DNA of 64,000 nt from Armillaria gallica (taxonomy: Eukaryota > Basidiomycota > Agaricomycetes > Agaricales > Physalacriaceae): contig JBANDB010000011.1 of the NCBI GenBank assembly GCA_037576215.1, positions 1,798,001 through 1,862,000 on the forward strand, written 5' to 3'. This document shows positions 59,756 to 64,000 of the stretch, piece by piece. Each line of letters starts with the position of its first letter. Within the stretch, counting starts at the first letter, position 1. The translations under genes and the position numbers were made by a program. The notes under the pieces were generated by a model that saw only the letters and a program-made list of their open reading frames with translations, searched no databases and was not told the DNA's origin.

Positions 59756-62099
59756 AATAGTATTGAAAAGTCTAGAACTACCTAAGGACGATAATTAGAG
59801 TTGCAGAGCTCATCCGAAGATTTTCTTACTTTTTTCTTGACAAAGAGTACAACTGGGTGAAGGAACCTGGAAAAGGAAGAGAAGGTCTGCGTCACGCACT
59901 CCGGGTCACGGTCGCGTATCGACCTGCCCTTAAGATCATGTGGTTGCGATCTACGGAAGTGGCACAAAATTTCAAAAAGATGGCAAGGCGGAGAAGAAGT
60001 TGCGAGATGCAAAGGAGCAGGCTTGGACACGGACGAGGTTGAGGTCCACATACTTCGACTTTGATGATGGAAATCTGCTCAGACAAAGCGGACTCCACAG
60101 CCGAGCTTGAGGGAAGGGGTTAAATCAAAGTCAGAGAAATGGCATAGGACCTAGGAAATCTATACTTGTCGCCTTGGGTATACTTCATGCAATATAATAC
60201 ATCTCATGTCTTCGCATCTCCCGTCCACCTGGAATATTTACATAAACCATCCCTCACTCATAGAGTTGCACAGGACAATTAAGTTTAGTTCAAGTTCACA
60301 ATGTTTATAGAAGAACGAATGCTAATCAAACATAAATCAAACAGGCTAAGAAAATAAACGAACCGTATAGATCCATGATGTGTCAGCATTAGGGTACTAG
60401 ATCAGTCAGTTGGCAATACACTACATGGATCAAGCAAAATGCGTACTTGCCATCGCCGTATCCTTGCCGGATGCTGCTTCAAGCCCATTAAGCTGAACTG
60501 CGCTCGGAATGAGGTATAAAAAGGTCGGAGATGGTAATCACCGGTTGCTAATGAAACCGGAAATTTCGAAACGGCGGGAAGAGGTGCGAGAAAGGTAGCA
60601 ATATGCCTCAGCTGTTGCGTGGGCTGGAAGACGGGATTGGCTCCAGGATTTGAGGGCTTGCGCAGCTGATGCTTTGTCAACGAGGGCACAGCACTCGGTG
60701 CGAGTAATATATTTCGCCCATCCGGTATAAGATTCATTCATCCACGTCTTGGCGGGATGAAAGCCTTTCGGATGATTTTGGCCACCATCGAACATGACGT
60801 TTGGAAGTGTCATATCCCTGTAGATTTCATCTTAGCGCAGAAGCAAGCAGCTGGTAGAATTATCCCACCGGTGAGCAATGAAATGTCGATGCAGAAATTC
60901 GACACCTTGTATAAGTGTTCGGTAAAAAAGCAAACTATGGTGGACTCCTAAAGACAGCTATCCCTCCAAAAATTGTCATAAGCACTCAACGAGTTCTCCG
61001 ACAATGTCAAAGCTAGGCGAACGAGATTTGTGCAAGCGCGGAATGACAAGGATGTGGTAGTCCAGGTCATGCGGAGACAGTAATTATTAATACAGCGAAG
61101 ATGGCCACACAATGATTTCGTGAATCCTCTGAAAGCGGAGGTGACGTTAGGAAAACAGATAAGCCCGCTTCTAACGGAAATTCAGACTTGGAGACTCTTT
61201 TAGCAATCACTTCCCCTCGTCTTGGACTCACGTTGACAACGCGTTGCGTCCATAACGTAAGGCGACTATTTTATGAGCAAGTCAAGCGAAAACGAAGGTA
61301 CTGAATCACTGACGGGATGGAGCGCTCTCTCCTCGCTCTTGTACACCCCATGATTGGACTTCCACGGCCCGGGTGACTTCCTGCTTGGGTCAAGCTTCGG
61401 ACGAAGTTGGTAATCGGAATTGTCAAGAAAAGGCTGGCGTTTCCTCCACCGATTCGCATTTCAGGAACCCAATATTTGGAAAACTCAGGTCTTTGCAAGA
61501 CATAATAGTTGGGTTGAAGTTGAACGGCGTGGGCAACACGCAGTGTTTGATGACACCCAAAATTCCGATCGCACGACGCATGGCCGGCGGCTTTTTCAAG
61601 TTGCTTCTCAGCGTCTACTGGACAAAGCGGCGAGTAAACCATTGCCGTTGGCATACTCGGGAGACAATTGTAACTGGCTTCTGACGGCTGTAAAACAAAG
61701 TGATATGAATCAATGTCGAGTGCGAAGTAGTATCAGATTTACAATGAACCTTTACCTTTATAGCATTGTATCAATAAATCAGATCAACTAAGTACTTCCT
61801 GGCGTATCCTGGTAAAAGCGGCAACCATACATTTAAACGTACTTCACTGGGTATATGGCCGACGCCCGGAATGAAATAGTTATAACCGCCGAAGGAAGGA
61901 AGGAAGTCGATTTTATTGCAGCCGTATTAATGAGCATCCACCACAACGTTTTCAGTCACACGACCACTTTTGTCGGACACCCTGGCTTGAATTATCTCGG
62001 GACCGAGTCAGTACTCAGTACCAGTGTCTTGTTTGACACGACCAAAATAATGATAGTCGAATGTCGTACACATACAGGTAGTCCAAGTAGTCCCTATCA
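59756..62099. other. 2.3-kb stretch without a recognised gene
   Basis: A minus frame at 60538-60813 (WMNESYTGWAKYITRTECC, then DKASAAQALKSWSQ) and overlapping plus/minus frames at 61271-61791 are open, but I recognise no family and see no exon chain. The texture is consistent with decayed coding DNA. Confidence 0.35.
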
Positions 62100-63513
62100 C
62101 TAACAATACACGAATAGTCTACTCAGATTATTGATGATGCCATCCCGAACCTTGTCCACCGCCTCTAGACCAGCTAGAGAACAATCCAAACACACCAGTG
62201 GCGAGTCTGCCACAATTTTCCGCACCGTAACCATCGTCGACTTCAACAAGCCCAAAACGTCAGCTGTGCCCTGCCCACTCGCAGCCTGCTCCGCCCGTCG
62301 AGCTGATTCCGCCCAGTAATGATCCCACATTTCCTTGCATCCGGCGTGTGGGCTGGGAAAAGCGGACTCAGACCCGCTGTTTGGAGACAGCGACGACCGT
62401 ATCCCTGCCCACATGCGAGTAAGCGACTCGTGCGCAGAAAGGAAGGACATCCGCAGTTCGACATCCATCGAACGCGGGAAGACGATACCTCCCCCAGATG
62501 TCGAGGGGCATGGGAGAGACACCAGCATCCGGTAGTAGACAACTCCCAAGAGCTGGTGTAGTTGTATTTTAAAGCGAGACCGGCGAACCGAAAGATCTTG
62601 TATGGTTCGAACGAGTGTCTCCCCGGGATGGTAGTCGTGCCACAGGGTTTGAGTGATAATCCTTCGTGCTACGAGAAAAAAGAGGACATCAAATCGCGAA
62701 GCAAAGGAAATGTCGAGAAGACGAGCACAGAGTGAATCTATGCTCGGCGATCCTGGCATATTTTCGGTGAGGGTTATGGAGGAGGATGTCGTAGAAGAAG
62801 GCGTTGTCGAAATAAGAGAGAATGGAAGTGCTGTTACTTCCAGCATTTTGTAGAGTTGGTCGGCAGCCCATGATTCAAAGGAGGGGAAGTAGTATTTTCT
62901 CGATAGCTCGGCAATGTTCAAAAGACAAAAGATGGAAGTGTTATAAACAAAGTTAGGGTTTTGTGGATCCCTAGCAATACGCTCAGTACAAAAAAAAATC
63001 AATCGCAATGGTAACTCACAGATGATGCAAAGCCCACAACAGATCCCGAAATTTACTAGCACTTTCGGAAATCCTAATGACACGCAGGTTGGCATATTTC
63101 CAGCCATTGGGAAATGACTCAAGGCCTCGAAAAGCTGAATCGTCTCGCACCAGAACGCATCTTCGTACCTTCAATCAGACATTAGGTCAAAGGGAGCATC
63201 GAAATGGATGGTGACTTGCCTTGAAGAGCGTGTTTTGGGCTTTTAGGATACAATATTCGTCCTCCCTGCCGCTATCATCCACATTCGGATGATGAACCGC
63301 ATCCCAGACGCATCCAGCTGCTGTATCGACGGCAAACATAGACGACTCAGCAAGCGACGTAGCCTGACGATCATCTTTATATTTCGCCTCGGGCGACAGC
63401 GGTTCAACCGGGTACAGGCGTTGAAATGACTTCCGTTTCCGACTCGAACGGCGGAAAATCCAGAGGAGTTGCCTGATTTTGTGAGTTGGGTCGAACACTG
63501 TGCAGCGGGTCAT
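62100..63513 (-). CDS. BTB/POZ-domain protein with a GC-AG intron
   Basis: Three exons (63220-63513, 63020-63168, 62100-62970) give 437 residues. The start ATG at 63513 precedes a basic stretch (RRSSRKRKSF). The BTB domain starts at EDEYCILKAQNTLFK and runs across the first intron into VRRCVLVRDDSAFRG, NLRVIRISESASKFRD and LLWALHHL. The second intron leads to DPQNPNFVYNTSIFCLLNIA and RKYYFPSFESWAADQLYKML. The first intron (63169-63219) has GC instead of GT at its 5' end (AAG|GCAAGT), a known minor variant; without it the frame stops. The C-terminal 270 residues are helical, with Cys and Ser-rich parts, typical of the expanded agaric BTB family. The likely role is protein-protein interaction; partners are unknown. 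Confidence 0.78.
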
Positions 63514-64000
63514 GGGTGGAGTCGTGGGATACGAATTGGGGGCATCTGGAAGGACACGAAGGTCATAGTTCGCCTTTACATGCAATAGCAGAGCCCCCCG
63601 TAGAACATGTTGTCTACACGTGTCGGATCTTGGAGCCGCGGACAGTCATAGACGCAGTCACGATGGATGGGTAGAGTGGCCTTTCGAAACGAGAACGAAG
63701 ACAGAATAAGAATCGGGTTTCGCCACAAAAGGTCACCGTTGATTGCGAGATTACACCATCTACCACCGGACTTGATGGAAGAATCGTGGGGATATGGCAA
63801 AATGCGACGGCGATCTTGGCGCAGATCCTTAGAAAAAGAAATACGCAGTCGGATCATGGGTGGGCTGTTCCTGGGATGACTTCTGTGCTATAAAGCACAC
63901 TAGAACCTAGCCTTCCTCGGAGATGTTCCCTGTTAAGCCGGCCGACCATGAAAGTTTTGAGAACAGAAGCCTAGCGAAGAATGCCAGCCTTTGCGATGCG
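63514..64000. other. right edge, possible further minus-strand gene
   Basis: A minus frame at 63576-63857 (GGRWCNLAINGDLLWRNPIL) slightly recalls the second half of an F-box motif, but neither its start nor its partner exon is visible inside the window. Confidence 0.25.

Overview
The window reads as nuclear DNA of a mushroom-forming basidiomycete (Agaricomycete). Genes are cut by many introns of about 50 nt. Several protein types are expanded in this group: DUF6534 and DUF6535 membrane proteins, F-box proteins, BTB/POZ proteins, and four-helix (MLKL_NTD-type) plus kinase-like proteins. There is an intron-containing nuclear tRNA gene and no bacterial gene organisation.

Layout. 1.4-3.4 kb: tRNA-Ala(UGC) diverging from a NOP12/RBM34-type ribosome-biogenesis protein. 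4.6-9.1 kb: two tandem DUF6534 seven-helix membrane genes, each with about 17 introns and matching micro-exons. 12.1-13.0 kb: a DUF5745-like gene. 13.9-15.8 kb: a decayed Gag-like retroelement and an F-box/LRR-type remnant. 16.1 kb: a tiny Cys-rich peptide gene. 17.7-25.2 kb: a 3,739-bp direct tandem duplication carrying a type II membrane dipeptidyl aminopeptidase (S9B, STE13/DAP2 type); each copy has one frameshift, at a different place. 27.1 kb: a short inverted-repeat (MITE-like) element. 28.2-33.2 kb: an interrupted F-box gene and a four-helix/kinase-like gene. 33.6-36.0 kb: three more tiny peptide genes related to the one at 16.1 kb. 38.8-40.5 kb: GPD1. 43.7-45.2 kb: a Gcn4/CPC1-type bZIP factor. 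47.7-52.9 kb: lineage-specific hypothetical genes, including one with a possible PD-(D/E)XK core and a truncated DUF6535 protein. 53.7-58.0 kb: an RNA-dependent RNA polymerase of the RNA-silencing type with an intact GGDLDGD site. 58.6-59.8 kb: an F-box-like/nucleotidyltransferase-fold protein. 62.1-63.5 kb: a BTB/POZ protein.

The most interesting item is a family of four minute genes (34-40 codons) that I could only see by splicing by hand. Each starts with a one- or two-codon first exon, has a phase-0 intron straight after it, and a phase-2 intron later. In three of the four the phase-2 intron separates two C-x-C motifs, giving a CNC-x3-5-C(N/T)C peptide that resembles a minimal metallothionein. 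The fourth keeps the gene structure and tail but has no cysteine. All four have an AGCGCT-like element 60-71 nt before the start codon, and three have a TATA-like box 42-45 nt before it.

Several conserved genes (GPD1, both peptidase copies, the RdRP tail, the F-box gene) carry single-base frame breaks, mostly in short homopolymers. Part of the apparent gene decay may therefore be assembly error.
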